Source: Ga0077530 sp046293075
GTDB lineage: Bacteria > Pseudomonadota > Alphaproteobacteria > Rhizobiales > Hyphomicrobiaceae
Length of the DNA: 64,000 nucleotides
Direction of reading: 5' to 3'
NCBI GenBank assembly: GCA_046293075.1
Contig: JBKBPL010000006.1
Location: forward strand, 62,001 to 126,000
Positions 25,291-33,793 of the stretch are shown here, piece after piece. Under the pieces are notes generated by a model that saw only the letters and a list, made by a program, of their open reading frames with translations, searched no databases and was not told where the DNA came from. A program made the position numbers and the translations under genes. Within the stretch, counting starts at the first letter, position 1. Each line of letters opens with the position of its first letter.

Positions 25291-25587
25291 ATGACCGATA
25301 TCAGAATCGAGCGCGAGCTCACGCCGACCAAAGGCCGCTACGTAGCCCGCATCGACGGCGTTGAAGGCGAGGGCGAGCTGACGTTCTCGCGCGCGAGCCC
25401 GACGCTCGTGATCGCCGACCACACGCTCGCCCCGCACTCCATGCGCGGCATGGGCGTCGCCAAGGCCCTGGTCGATCGCCTGATCGCCGATGCGCGCAGT
25501 GAAGGCTTCAGGATCTTCGCGCTCTGCCCTTACGTGAAGTCGCGGTTCGACCGTCACCCCGAGTGGGCCGACGTCAAGTCCGCCTGA
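25291..25587 (+). CDS. GNAT-fold N-acetyltransferase-like protein (YidJ/YjdJ type)
   Basis: Short member of the GNAT superfamily (COG2388-like); substrate unknown. The start MTDIRIERELT at 25291, behind GGAGAAGC, gives 98 residues. The core motif HTLAPHSMRGMGVAKALVDRLIADARSEGFRIFALCPYV contains the acetyl-CoA pyrophosphate loop (RGMGVA) followed by the helix and the C-terminal PYVKSRFDRHPEW that marks this subgroup. It is convergent with cpaD, 8 nt away. An in-frame start at 25180 is less likely. Confidence 0.88.
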   Translation: MTDIRIERELTPTKGRYVARIDGVEGEGELTFSRASPTLVIADHTLAPHSMRGMGVAKALVDRLIADARSEGFRIFALCPYVKSRFDRHPEWADVKSA

Positions 25588-25595
25588 GCCGTGCG

Positions 25596-26315
25596 CTACT
25601 TCTTAGTCGTGTCCTCTGCCTTGGCTTTGGAGTCGGCCGACTGGGCATTGTCAGGCGCGATATACTTGCTCCAGGTCTGCGTGCGCCGCTCCGCCGAACG
25701 CGGCTGTTCGTCCTGTGGCCGCTGGAGATCGCGGGCGTTTGCCACCATGCCGGCCAAATTGCGCTGTGTCGCGCAACCGAACTCCGGATAGTGGACACGT
25801 TCCCGGTCCCGTCCCACGTCCCGGTGCCAGTGGCCGCATTCCGGCGCGATCGCGTGCGGCGTCATGTAGCTCAAGCGCACCATCGAGCGCGAGCGGTTCG
25901 TGTCGCTGTGCCGCGTTCGCACGACCTGCGACGGCGCAATATCAGCATCGCGCAGGATGCGCCCCAGCTCGGCGAGTGCCTGCGCTGCGCCGGCCTGCCC
26001 GTCCGCTTCGCGGGAGACCGAGACCGTCAGGCGCCCTGTCCCCTCTGCCTTGTAGCGGGCCACAAAGCGGTGCATGTCGGCAGACTGGTTGTGACTGAGG
26101 CCGCGGGCACGTGGCGGCACGTCGATGTGCAGCACCTCTCGCCGATCCTCGAAGCCGATCGGGTGGCGTGCGTCCGCATCGTTCAACGCGACCGCCATGT
26201 AGTCGGGCAGGCGGGGTTGGCGCTCTTCGCAAGCCGCAAGAGCGATGCTCACTGCGGCGGCTACCGCCACTGCAGCAGCACCCATGATGCGAGACTTCGG
26301 CGCAGTCCTGGACAT
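25596..26315 (-). CDS. cpaD: Tad pilus lipoprotein CpaD
   Basis: Outer membrane/periplasmic lipoprotein of tad-type (Flp) pilus assembly, needed for the CpaC secretin. The 239-residue product has a lipoprotein signal ending in IALAAC (about residue 29). The conserved CpaD core includes RHPIGFEDRREVLHIDVPP and the C-terminal Cys-containing ECGHWHRDVG and PEFGCATQRNLAGMVANARDLQRP. That last stretch is characteristic of the family. It begins 5 nt after cpaC. No cpaB, cpaE or cpaF is adjacent. Confidence 0.9.
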   Translation of the reverse strand: MSRTAPKSRIMGAAAVAVAAAVSIALAACEERQPRLPDYMAVALNDADARHPIGFEDRREVLHIDVPPRARGLSHNQSADMHRFVARYKAEGTGRLTVSVSREADGQAGAAQALAELGRILRDADIAPSQVVRTRHSDTNRSRSMVRLSYMTPHAIAPECGHWHRDVGRDRERVHYPEFGCATQRNLAGMVANARDLQRPQDEQPRSAERRTQTWSKYIAPDNAQSADSKAKAEDTTKK

Positions 26316-26320
26316 CGGGA

Positions 26321-27814
26321 TCAGCCTTTCGTGCCCGGCTCGGGATAAGCAATGATGAAACCGAACTCGCCCTCGAGCGATCCCCCGATCGGACCATAGA
26401 GGCGGTTCAGGTGGCCGAAGAAGATGCTCTTCAGATCACTCGTCGGGGCAAAGCCCTTGTCCGGCCGCGCGGCCTGCGCTTTTGTCATGTGCGTGGCGAG
26501 GTAGGGCGTGACGAGGATTACGAGCTCGGTCTCGCGGCGGCGATAGTCGTTCGAGCGGAAGAGCTGACCGAGCACAGGCACATTCTTGAGCCCGGGAACG
26601 CCTTCCACACTTTGGCGGGTATCATCGGAAAGCATCCCCGCCATTGCCAGCGTGCCGCCGCTTGGCATCTCGAGCGTCGTCTCGGCACGCCGCACTTTCA
26701 GCGCGGGAATGGAAATGCCCGCGGTTGTGACCGCGCCCTCGCTGGTCAGCTCGCTCACCTCGGCGCCGATCGAGAGACTGATGCGCCCGTCACTCAGCAC
26801 CAATGGCTTGAAGGTCGTGCTCACGCCGAACTGCTTGAACTCGACCTTGATCTCGCCATCGCGCCCCGCCATCGGAATCGGGAACTCGCCGCCCGCAAGA
26901 AACTTCGCCGTCTCGCCGGAGAGCGCCGTCAAATTGGGCTCGGCGAGCGTACGCATCAGGCCGGTCCGCTCGAGGGCCTCGATGATCGCGGTGACCGACT
27001 GATTACCCGTCTGCCAGGCGATCACCCCAGCCGATCCGGCAGAGCCCACGACACCTGATGCGATCGTCGGCGCCACCGACCCGGTCACAGGAAAGGCATT
27101 GGCGATGATCTTCTGAAAGGTGAAGTTCCCAGAGTTCAGGATGGCATTGGGAACATCCACGCCGAGGCGGCGCAGCGCGTCGCGCTGCATCTCCGCCACC
27201 GTGACCTTAAGCAGGACCTGCTCCTTGGCAGGCTCCGCGACGGTCAGCATGTTGATCACACTGTCCTTCTTTTTCATCGCCCGCTGCGCGAGCTCGGCTG
27301 CCCGGTTGGCGTCCACCGGCGTCATGACGCTGCCGGTGAGGACGACGTGATCGCCCATGGTGTCGACAGTGATCTTCGAACCTGGCAGAAGTCGGTGGAG
27401 TGCATCGCTGAGCGCCGAGAGATCGCGCGCCACCACGATCTCGAGCAGCAGGACCTTCTGCCCGTCGGGTCCCATGAAGAAGGCGTTCGCCTCGCCCTGA
27501 TCCTTGCCCAGCAGGTAGATCTGGCGCTGTGTCTTGACAACGGCGTTGACGATTTCGGGGTTCGATACGAGGACGTTCTCGAGATCGACCGGCAGCTCGA
27601 TCAGCATCGACTTGTCGACACCAATCGTGATCCGGCGCGTCGCCGGCAACGGCGCATTCGCCGGCAGCCTGAGATAGGAGCGATGCCCCGGCTCGCCCCC
27701 TAGCATCGACGCATCCCGGCCCTGCGCAAACGCCTCGCCACCGCCAAGACCGATGGATACCGCCACCAGGAGATGCGCAGCCAGCCGGCGGATGCCGCCC
27801 CTGGGATTGGACAT
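26321..27814 (-). CDS. cpaC: Tad pilus secretin CpaC (RcpA family)
   Basis: Outer membrane secretin forming the channel for Flp pili. I choose the ATG at 27814 (MSNPRGGIRR), which opens a signal peptide (LLVAVSIGLGGGEAFAQ), giving 497 residues. An N-terminal CpaC domain follows (ITIGVDKSMLIELPVDLENVLVSNPEIVNAVV), then a BON-like region (TVDTMGDHVVLTGSVMTP) and the secretin core with LLKVTVAEMQRDALRRLGV, GLMRTLAEPNLTALSGETAKFLAGGEFPIP and GVPGLKNVPVLGQLFRSNDY. All family hallmarks are present. It starts a two-gene cpaC-cpaD unit that lacks the motor and pilin genes of a full tad locus. Confidence 0.95.
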   Translation of the reverse strand: MSNPRGGIRRLAAHLLVAVSIGLGGGEAFAQGRDASMLGGEPGHRSYLRLPANAPLPATRRITIGVDKSMLIELPVDLENVLVSNPEIVNAVVKTQRQIYLLGKDQGEANAFFMGPDGQKVLLLEIVVARDLSALSDALHRLLPGSKITVDTMGDHVVLTGSVMTPVDANRAAELAQRAMKKKDSVINMLTVAEPAKEQVLLKVTVAEMQRDALRRLGVDVPNAILNSGNFTFQKIIANAFPVTGSVAPTIASGVVGSAGSAGVIAWQTGNQSVTAIIEALERTGLMRTLAEPNLTALSGETAKFLAGGEFPIPMAGRDGEIKVEFKQFGVSTTFKPLVLSDGRISLSIGAEVSELTSEGAVTTAGISIPALKVRRAETTLEMPSGGTLAMAGMLSDDTRQSVEGVPGLKNVPVLGQLFRSNDYRRRETELVILVTPYLATHMTKAQAARPDKGFAPTSDLKSIFFGHLNRLYGPIGGSLEGEFGFIIAYPEPGTKG

Positions 27815-28400
27815 ACTTTCGAACACGGTCACATGCCCCCGCTGAAACGGAGGACCCACGCGACGCAATACATCTGGCCCCCGGCCGGGCAGGCACACCA
27901 CGCGCCGGCCGTGTCGTGCCTCGTGGCTCGCCGGCTCCATTGCCCCTGGAGCCACAATCGAGACATGATGAACACTGACAGGCGCTACGACCCCGTTTCC
28001 CGCCAAGCCCGGCGGCGCTCACTGCCATGCACGCGCCGCAGGCACGACATCGGCCACAAGGCTCCTGCCTACCCCACGCAAGAAGGTCACCACGAAACCG
28101 CGCTGCAGGGCCAGCCGGCTCTGCGCCAGTTGTGTGACCTGTACCAGGCCGATCCACAGCTTGTCCCAGGCGCCGGATCGCTCGCGCCTTTCGGTGATTT
28201 CCTGCTTCGGCGCAGCCTCCAGGCGCGATTTCCAGCGATGATACGGGCGCGGGACCGCGAGTCTCTTCCCGTCTGAAAGAATCCCCCGGGCCTGAGCCGC
28301 AGCCGCTCAGCGAACTGTGCATAAGCTTGCTGTAGCCGGAGCAAGAGTCCGGATTTAGCGGCGGACGGCCCATCACGAGCCGGCCAATCCGGCGACCAGC
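27815..28400. other. Gap between the TadG-like gene and cpaC with an open but start-less frame
   Basis: 586 nt without a credible complete gene. On the minus strand a 95-codon frame (28306-28019) is open between stops and reads plausibly (ILSDGKRLAVPRPYHRWKSR, later WDKLWIGLVQVTQLAQSRLA), but it has no usable start codon near its beginning and matches no family I know. It could be a gene remnant. Promoter(s) for cpaCD must lie in this gap; none was identified with confidence. Confidence 0.45.
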
Positions 28401-30020
28401 TCAGCCCGCCACGCGGAGATTCGAGATCTCGCGGCCAATCGCCTGAAAGACCTGGTAGAGCGCCGCGCCATCGTCTGCCCCGAAGCTCTTGCTGCTGTCC
28501 GAGGCACATTCCGTCAGCAGCGCACGGGTCGCGGCGCCGATATCGAGCCCGAAGGCAATCGTGTAGATGATGATGCCTCTGTCCTTGGCGTTTGTGCACG
28601 CGGCGCGCATCTTGGTGTTCATCGCGCCGACAAGCGCCGATGACGTGTTGGTGGTCCCGAGCCGGCCCTTGGCCCCGTAGGCGAACGCCCAATAGCCCGT
28701 CCAATTGTGGTTGCCGGAGTAGCGGTTGTACGTGTTCTCGCCATCCGTCATCAAAACGATAACCTTCTGGTTCTTGGGCTCGCTCCACAGACGCCCGGTC
28801 GTGAACGGCGCTTCGGGCGAGAGCACGCGCCATCCCCACATCAGGCCCTCACCGATATTCGTCAGGCCTCTCGCGACCATGGCATCGATCGCTGCGGTCA
28901 CATCCTCCTTGTACGAGGTGAGCTCGAGCAGCGGCGCGGTCGTGCAGCCGTAGTTGGGGCCGAGCCCCGAAGGTGTCGCCGCTCCCTCGTACTTGCACAT
29001 GCGCGCCTGGGCCTCGGCGGGCGTCATTGGCTTCGGGCCATACTTGGTGCAGGTGCCCTTGGTCTTGTTGTACGTGACGCAGATCTGCTCAGGAGCAGGA
29101 CAACTGCCGCCGAAATCGTCGAGATAGTTGTTCGGATATGTGCCACCGTCGGCGTTGACGCTGTCCGGCTCGTCGGGCGCGAACATGGGCACGAACAGCG
29201 TTGCCGGGTTCGACGGCGACGGCGGCGTGTCATTCACATCGTAGGGCGCCGGGCGTGCCTCGACGCAGCCTTGCCACGGCGTGCCGAGCTGGTCGAAGAG
29301 CTGGAAGCGCGTCCGCGGCTCCGCGAAGTTCTCGTGATGGACCGGGGAAAGGCCCTCGGTGTCGATCCAGGCCTCATCGCGGCGGTGGGCCCCGACGTTG
29401 ACTGACGCCGCAAACGGCACGACGCCGACCCGAACCTTGTCGTTGCCCATCGCCCCCGTGAAGAGCACATCCACGAGATTGCGGGCGGCGTCCTTGAGCT
29501 CGGCCATCGGCGTCCCGGCCATCGAGCCCGAGTTGTCGAGCACCAGCGCCACCTCCACCGTGCCGTCGCCGCGCACGACCCGCGTTCCGGCGCCGAGGCC
29601 CATGTCTCTGACGCCAAAGGCGTTCATCAAGGTCGTGGGATGGCGGCCGCCTGAGGTGATCCTCACCTCGCCGGCCGCAGCATCCATCTGCAAGTCCGTG
29701 ATGGCGAGCTTGCTGCCCTTTGGCACGTTCGCCTTGAAGAAGGCCTCCGCGGCGGCTGGGCCCGTCTCGTCCTGGTCCTCCCTGCCGAGCCGGTGCGCGG
29801 CCGCAAGCGCGGCGGCGTCGATCGCCCGCTGCATACGCGCGCGCTCGATCTCGACCCGGCCGTAGTCGATCGCGATCGCTGCTGCGAGGCCGACGACCGA
29901 GAAAGCAATGGCGAAGATGATGATGGAGACCCCACGCTGGTCACCCGCGAAACGCCGCACGAAGGGCGCGAAGCCTTTCCGTGGCACCGCGCGGCACCCC
30001 TGCCTGTTAACTTCCCTCAT
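28401..30020 (-). CDS. TadG-like pilus-associated protein with von Willebrand A domain
   Basis: Membrane-anchored protein of the TadE/TadG type, thought to act as a pseudopilin or adhesion factor. The start MREVNRQG at 30020 has a GAGGAGG ribosome site, giving 539 residues. The N-terminus has FVRRFAGDQRGVSIIIFAIAF and a membrane helix (about 28-50), as in the TadG N-terminal domain. A VWA domain follows with the MIDAS motif LVLDNSGSM and later VLMTDGENT. A long insertion of about 150 residues between these is rich in Pro and holds several cysteines (GGSCPAPEQICV, GTCTKYG). It is separated by 380 nt from any pilus gene, so its link to cpaCD is probable but not proven. Confidence 0.85.
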   Translation of the reverse strand: MREVNRQGCRAVPRKGFAPFVRRFAGDQRGVSIIIFAIAFSVVGLAAAIAIDYGRVEIERARMQRAIDAAALAAAHRLGREDQDETGPAAAEAFFKANVPKGSKLAITDLQMDAAAGEVRITSGGRHPTTLMNAFGVRDMGLGAGTRVVRGDGTVEVALVLDNSGSMAGTPMAELKDAARNLVDVLFTGAMGNDKVRVGVVPFAASVNVGAHRRDEAWIDTEGLSPVHHENFAEPRTRFQLFDQLGTPWQGCVEARPAPYDVNDTPPSPSNPATLFVPMFAPDEPDSVNADGGTYPNNYLDDFGGSCPAPEQICVTYNKTKGTCTKYGPKPMTPAEAQARMCKYEGAATPSGLGPNYGCTTAPLLELTSYKEDVTAAIDAMVARGLTNIGEGLMWGWRVLSPEAPFTTGRLWSEPKNQKVIVLMTDGENTYNRYSGNHNWTGYWAFAYGAKGRLGTTNTSSALVGAMNTKMRAACTNAKDRGIIIYTIAFGLDIGAATRALLTECASDSSKSFGADDGAALYQVFQAIGREISNLRVAG

Positions 30021-30175
30021 CGTCAGCCTCCTCACCCCCGCGCGAGGCCGACGATAGGCAGCGCATGTCTGCCGCCGCGTAAAACCAAAATGAACAACTT
30101 TACGCAGTTCCACCGAACTTTTGAGAAGGTAAATGTCGCCGTCCGAGCACAACCGGACCCCCAGCAGCGCGGCCC

Positions 30176-31042
30176 TCAGCGGAGAGTTGTCGCCACGGCC
30201 CACCAGCCGGGATGACGCGCGCGCACACTGCGCGCCGCCGCCTCGGCGGTGGCGGCTGTCTCGGCAATCGCAAAGCACGTCGGGCCGCTGCCAGACATGC
30301 CGGCCGCGAGCGTGCCCGGCTCGGCGGCCAGCGCGGCCAGTACCGTCCCGATCGCGGGACAGAGCGCCATCGCTGCTGGCTGGAGGTCGTTGCCACGCGC
30401 GCGCAGGTACGCAACGACAGCTGCCATGTCCGCGAACTGAGCCGGCACCTCGGGCGGCGCGTTCCGTGCGGCCGCCGGCGGCGCGCCCAGGGCCCGAAAA
30501 ACGGCGGCAGTGGCCAGCGGTACGCCAGGATTGACGAGGACGGCCGGCAGCGCCGGCAGCGCCGGCAAGGGTGCCGTCTCGCGCCCGATCCCCCACATGA
30601 ACTGCGCCGTGTTCGCAAGGCAAACCGGCACATCAGCGCCCAGGGAAGCGGCGAGTGCTACCCAGTCAACTGCCGCGGCCTCCCTTGTATTGGCGCGGCG
30701 AACAGCGCGCAGCACCGCTGCAGCATCGGCCGACCCACCACCGATGCCGGCGGCCACCGGCAGCCGCTTCTCGATCTCGATGGCGCCAAGCGTAAGAGCA
30801 GGCGCGACCTCGGCGAGCCTTTGGAGTGCGCGGGCCGCAATATTCTCGCCGTCGATTGCAGGGGCGAAGGGGCCGCGCACGGTCACGCCCACGGGCGCAC
30901 CGGCGCACAGGGTGATCTCGTCGCCGAAATCGGCGAACGCCACCAGGCTTTCGAGTTCGTGGTAGCCGTCCGGACGGCGTCCCAGCACGCGCAGCGTCAG
31001 ATTGATCTTTGCGCGCGCTGTCTCGGTCAGGATCGCAGGCAT
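30176..31042 (-). CDS. ispE: 4-diphosphocytidyl-2-C-methyl-D-erythritol kinase IspE
   Basis: GHMP-family kinase of the non-mevalonate (MEP) isoprenoid pathway; phosphorylates CDP-methylerythritol. The 288-residue product has the N-terminal TARAKINLTLRVLGRRPDGYHEL, the ATP loop PVAAGIGGGSADAAAVLRAV (about 92-111) and the C-terminal AAGMSGSGPTCFAI. All are diagnostic. Its ATG directly follows the stop of the TPR protein gene (TAGATG arrangement with no spacer), so the two are co-transcribed. Undecaprenyl carrier for the cell-wall genes in this window depends on this pathway. Confidence 0.95.
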   Translation of the reverse strand: MPAILTETARAKINLTLRVLGRRPDGYHELESLVAFADFGDEITLCAGAPVGVTVRGPFAPAIDGENIAARALQRLAEVAPALTLGAIEIEKRLPVAAGIGGGSADAAAVLRAVRRANTREAAAVDWVALAASLGADVPVCLANTAQFMWGIGRETAPLPALPALPAVLVNPGVPLATAAVFRALGAPPAAARNAPPEVPAQFADMAAVVAYLRARGNDLQPAAMALCPAIGTVLAALAAEPGTLAAGMSGSGPTCFAIAETAATAEAAARSVRARHPGWWAVATTLR

Positions 31043-32833
31043 CTACCGAAGCTGCGGGAAAGCAGGTGCCACCTGATTCTCGGTCCGCTTCTTGCGCTGC
31101 ACATCGCCCCGCGCCGCTTGGTTGGGCCGCTTCACCGTCCGCGGCGGCGCGCGCGCCGGCAGACCTTCGGCCAGCTTGACCTTGATCTTGTCGCGATCCT
31201 CGGGCTCCGGGTTCAGGGTCAGCGCCTGATTCCACTGGAAGCGCGCCTCGCGTCGCCGCCCGACACGCCAGTAGGCATCGCCGAGATGGTCGTTGAGGAT
31301 CGGATCCTGCGGCATCAGTTCGACGGCCCGCTCGAGATAGCGGACGGCCTCCTTGAAGTTGCCGAGCCGATAGTGCGCCCAGCCGAGACTGTCGACGATA
31401 TGGCCGTCGTCCGGGCGCAGCCGCACGGCCTTGCGGATGTGCTCCATGCCCTGACGCAAATTCTTGTTCTGATCGACCCACGAATAGCCGAGGTAGTTGA
31501 GCACCGACGGCTGTTCCGGTGACAGCTTCAGCGCCTGCTGAAGGTCGGCCTCAGCTTTGGGCCAGTTCTTCGACCGCTCATAGGCCGTGCCGCGCGCAAA
31601 GAAGAGCGTCCAGTGCTGCTTCTGCGGGGGGCCGATCCGCTCGATCACGCGATCGTAGTAGCTGATCGCCTCCTCATAGCGCTTTCTCGACCGCATGATA
31701 TTGCCGAGTGCATCGAGCGCCCGAATATCCGACTCGTCTTCGTCGGCCATACGCTCGAGCAGCGTCCGCGACTCATCCAGGCGCTCGAGCTGATTGAGCA
31801 GCAGCGCCTTGCGGACGCGGATGGCGCTTTGCATGGGCGTGCCGTCAGGAATGCGCTCGTATGTCCGGATCGCACTCTCGTAGCGCTTCGTCGTCTCATA
31901 AACCGACGCCAAGGCGGCAAGCGCGAAGGGCGACGATGGCTCCAGATGCAGCGCGAGCTGCAGGTAGACAGTCCCGAAGCCGATCCCACCCTCGCTCGAG
32001 AGCGCCTCGCCGAGCCCAAAGAAAACCTCGGAGAGGCCTTCGCGCGCATTCGTGATCAGCAGCGGAATTTTGCTGCCGTCGTCGAGGCTCTCGCTGAGGG
32101 CCGCGACGTAGGGATGGACGGTGCCGGCCGCGCGACGTGAATGCTCGGCAATGATCGAGCGGGCGAGCTTGCGGTCGCCGCGCGCCGCAGCATGCTGCGC
32201 GTAGGCCAGCGTCAGGCGCACAAGGCGCTGCTCGCTGCGGAATGCCCGCTCGAAGAGCCGCCCCGCTTCCTGATGGCGTCCTGCGAGATCGGCGATCAGC
32301 GCCCTGTGATAGCGGAGATAGAATTGGGCCCAGTCAGCTTGCTTGAGCCCGTCAAGCTGAGCCAGTGCCCCATCGACATCGCCGCGCGCGAACCGGGCCC
32401 AAGCCCCGGCGAGCGTGCTGGTCACCTCGCCAACGACACTGACGGCCGCGCGCTTGAACTTCTCCTCGGCCTCCGCGAAATCCGAGCGTTTGGCCGCATC
32501 GACCCCGAGAACCAATCCGGCGATGCGGTGCGACAGGTGGATCGCCAGGAGCCGATGCGCCAACTCAACCGACTCCGCGATCCTCCCCTCCGTCAGGTCC
32601 ATCAGGAGCGACTGCTCGATGAGGGTCTCGTTCGAAGGATCCCGCGAAAGCGCCCGCCTAAAGAAGTGCGCCGCCGACTCCGTATCGTGCTGGCTGCGCG
32701 CCACGCGCCCCGCGAGGTAGCCGCCATACGATGGTCTGACCTCGTTCTGGCCGTCCTCACCGCGCGCGTTCGCACTCTGGCAAAGCGGGCAGGCCACAAG
32801 GGCGGCGATGAGCGCGGCGCGCGCGAAAAGCAT
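31043..32833 (-). CDS. Exported tetratricopeptide-repeat protein
   Basis: Function unknown; probably a periplasmic scaffold for protein complexes. The start MLFARAALIAALVACPLCQSANA at 32833 gives a clean signal peptide and has a GGAGAG ribosome site, yielding 596 residues. Multiple TPR units are visible, for example AAHFFRRALSRDPSNETLIE, EAISYYDRVIERI, AEADLQQALKLSPEQPSVLNYLGYSW, HIRKAVRLRPDDGHIVDSLGWAHYRLGN and YLERAVELMPQDPILNDHLGDAYW. The C-terminus is Lys/Arg/Gln-rich. It is immediately followed by ispE, a linkage I recognise from other alphaproteobacteria. Confidence 0.9.
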   Translation of the reverse strand: MLFARAALIAALVACPLCQSANARGEDGQNEVRPSYGGYLAGRVARSQHDTESAAHFFRRALSRDPSNETLIEQSLLMDLTEGRIAESVELAHRLLAIHLSHRIAGLVLGVDAAKRSDFAEAEEKFKRAAVSVVGEVTSTLAGAWARFARGDVDGALAQLDGLKQADWAQFYLRYHRALIADLAGRHQEAGRLFERAFRSEQRLVRLTLAYAQHAAARGDRKLARSIIAEHSRRAAGTVHPYVAALSESLDDGSKIPLLITNAREGLSEVFFGLGEALSSEGGIGFGTVYLQLALHLEPSSPFALAALASVYETTKRYESAIRTYERIPDGTPMQSAIRVRKALLLNQLERLDESRTLLERMADEDESDIRALDALGNIMRSRKRYEEAISYYDRVIERIGPPQKQHWTLFFARGTAYERSKNWPKAEADLQQALKLSPEQPSVLNYLGYSWVDQNKNLRQGMEHIRKAVRLRPDDGHIVDSLGWAHYRLGNFKEAVRYLERAVELMPQDPILNDHLGDAYWRVGRRREARFQWNQALTLNPEPEDRDKIKVKLAEGLPARAPPRTVKRPNQAARGDVQRKKRTENQVAPAFPQLR

Positions 32834-33057
32834 CTTGTCTCTCCACAGGCCGCACACTTCGGCACTGCGCGGTCCTGAAACAGTCGGGCCGATCAGATCA
32901 CGCCCGGCTCGGGCAACTAGCCTAACAAGTGCGGCACTATCTTGGCCAGTCGATCGCTACTGAAATCAACCCAATTCTAATCCCTTGGCGCCGCGCGGCT
33001 CACGTTGAGCCGGTTACGGCCGTCAGACCTCGCAGAAATCCCCGAAGGCGCGACGCT

Positions 33058-33294
33058 TCATCGCGCGCCGCCCGGGCGACGGTGCGTCTCCAGGTGGCGG
33101 CGAAGCGACGCCTCGGCGGTGGCGTAGGCTTCCTGCAATTCCACACTCCAGTAGCGTAGCTCGGCGAGCGGAATCGGCTCGCCGGTCACCGCGCAAAGGA
33201 CATAGTCCCCAGGGGAGACGACTTGGAATTCTCCGTCCAGATACTTCAGCTTGGCCTCGCCCCGGAAGCCGAACAGGCGTTCAAAACGATTCAT
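33058..33294 (-). CDS. DUF2093 domain protein
   Basis: Short conserved protein of unknown function. The 78-residue product has the characteristic phrase GEAKLKYLDGEFQVVSPGDYVLCAVTG, then PIPLAELRYWSVELQEAYATAEASLRRH, which covers the whole DUF2093 family. The start ATG at 33294 leads with MNRFERLFGF. It is not clearly in an operon: the TPR protein gene begins more than 200 nt downstream on the same strand. Confidence 0.88.
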   Translation of the reverse strand: MNRFERLFGFRGEAKLKYLDGEFQVVSPGDYVLCAVTGEPIPLAELRYWSVELQEAYATAEASLRRHLETHRRPGGAR

Positions 33295-33793
33295 CGCGTC
33301 GATCGCGGCCTTTCTATCCTTGCCGAGGCGGCGGGGTCCGCCCGCGTCGGCAGCCGTACGTTATTACATGGGCGGCCGGTTTGGCGCCAGCCGTCTTGTG
33401 CCGCGGGCGTGTCGGCTGGACCCTCGCCCGCCATGATGGCGTTCGCACCCGAAGGGCGGAGGTTCTGGAAAATTCAGGCCGGCCGGAGGCATTCGCCTCT
33501 CACCATCGCGCAGAAACCGGTCCGACGACCACGACGTGGCAGCCGTCCTCTCTTCAGCCAGCCTGTCTGCACGACGCATGCAGAGACAGTCCCGATGCTG
33601 GCATGAGATCGTCATCCGGCGACCTCGCGGGCTCCAGCACCCCGTGAGCCGCGGACGCGGCCTGCGTCGTCGCGCCGATGCGGTCGGCCCCGCCAGGCTT
33701 GCTTGACATGAGCCCCGCGGAGCTGCCACAAGCCCCCTCCGCAAGACATCCGTCTTACCTGCGTGGTTGGCAGTGAGTGAGAGGAGCCCGCCC
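33295..33793. other. Divergent gap upstream of thrS
   Basis: 499 nt between the DUF2093 gene (minus) and thrS (plus). Overlapping reading frames here match no family. The only regulatory signal I can point to is the TTGACA box listed separately. I see no leader peptide, T-box-like structure or RNA gene. Confidence 0.45.
33703..33731 (+). promoter_or_regulatory. Candidate thrS promoter (strong -35, weak -10)
   Basis: A perfect TTGACA at 33703-33708 is followed after 17 nt by CCACAA, a poor -10 match, about 63 nt before the thrS start. The -35 is the main reason for listing it. Confidence 0.25.

Noticed and set aside
33295..33793. Possible T-box or other leader RNA upstream of thrS
   Set aside because: T-boxes are not expected in this group, and no T-box core sequence or stable leader hairpin was found.
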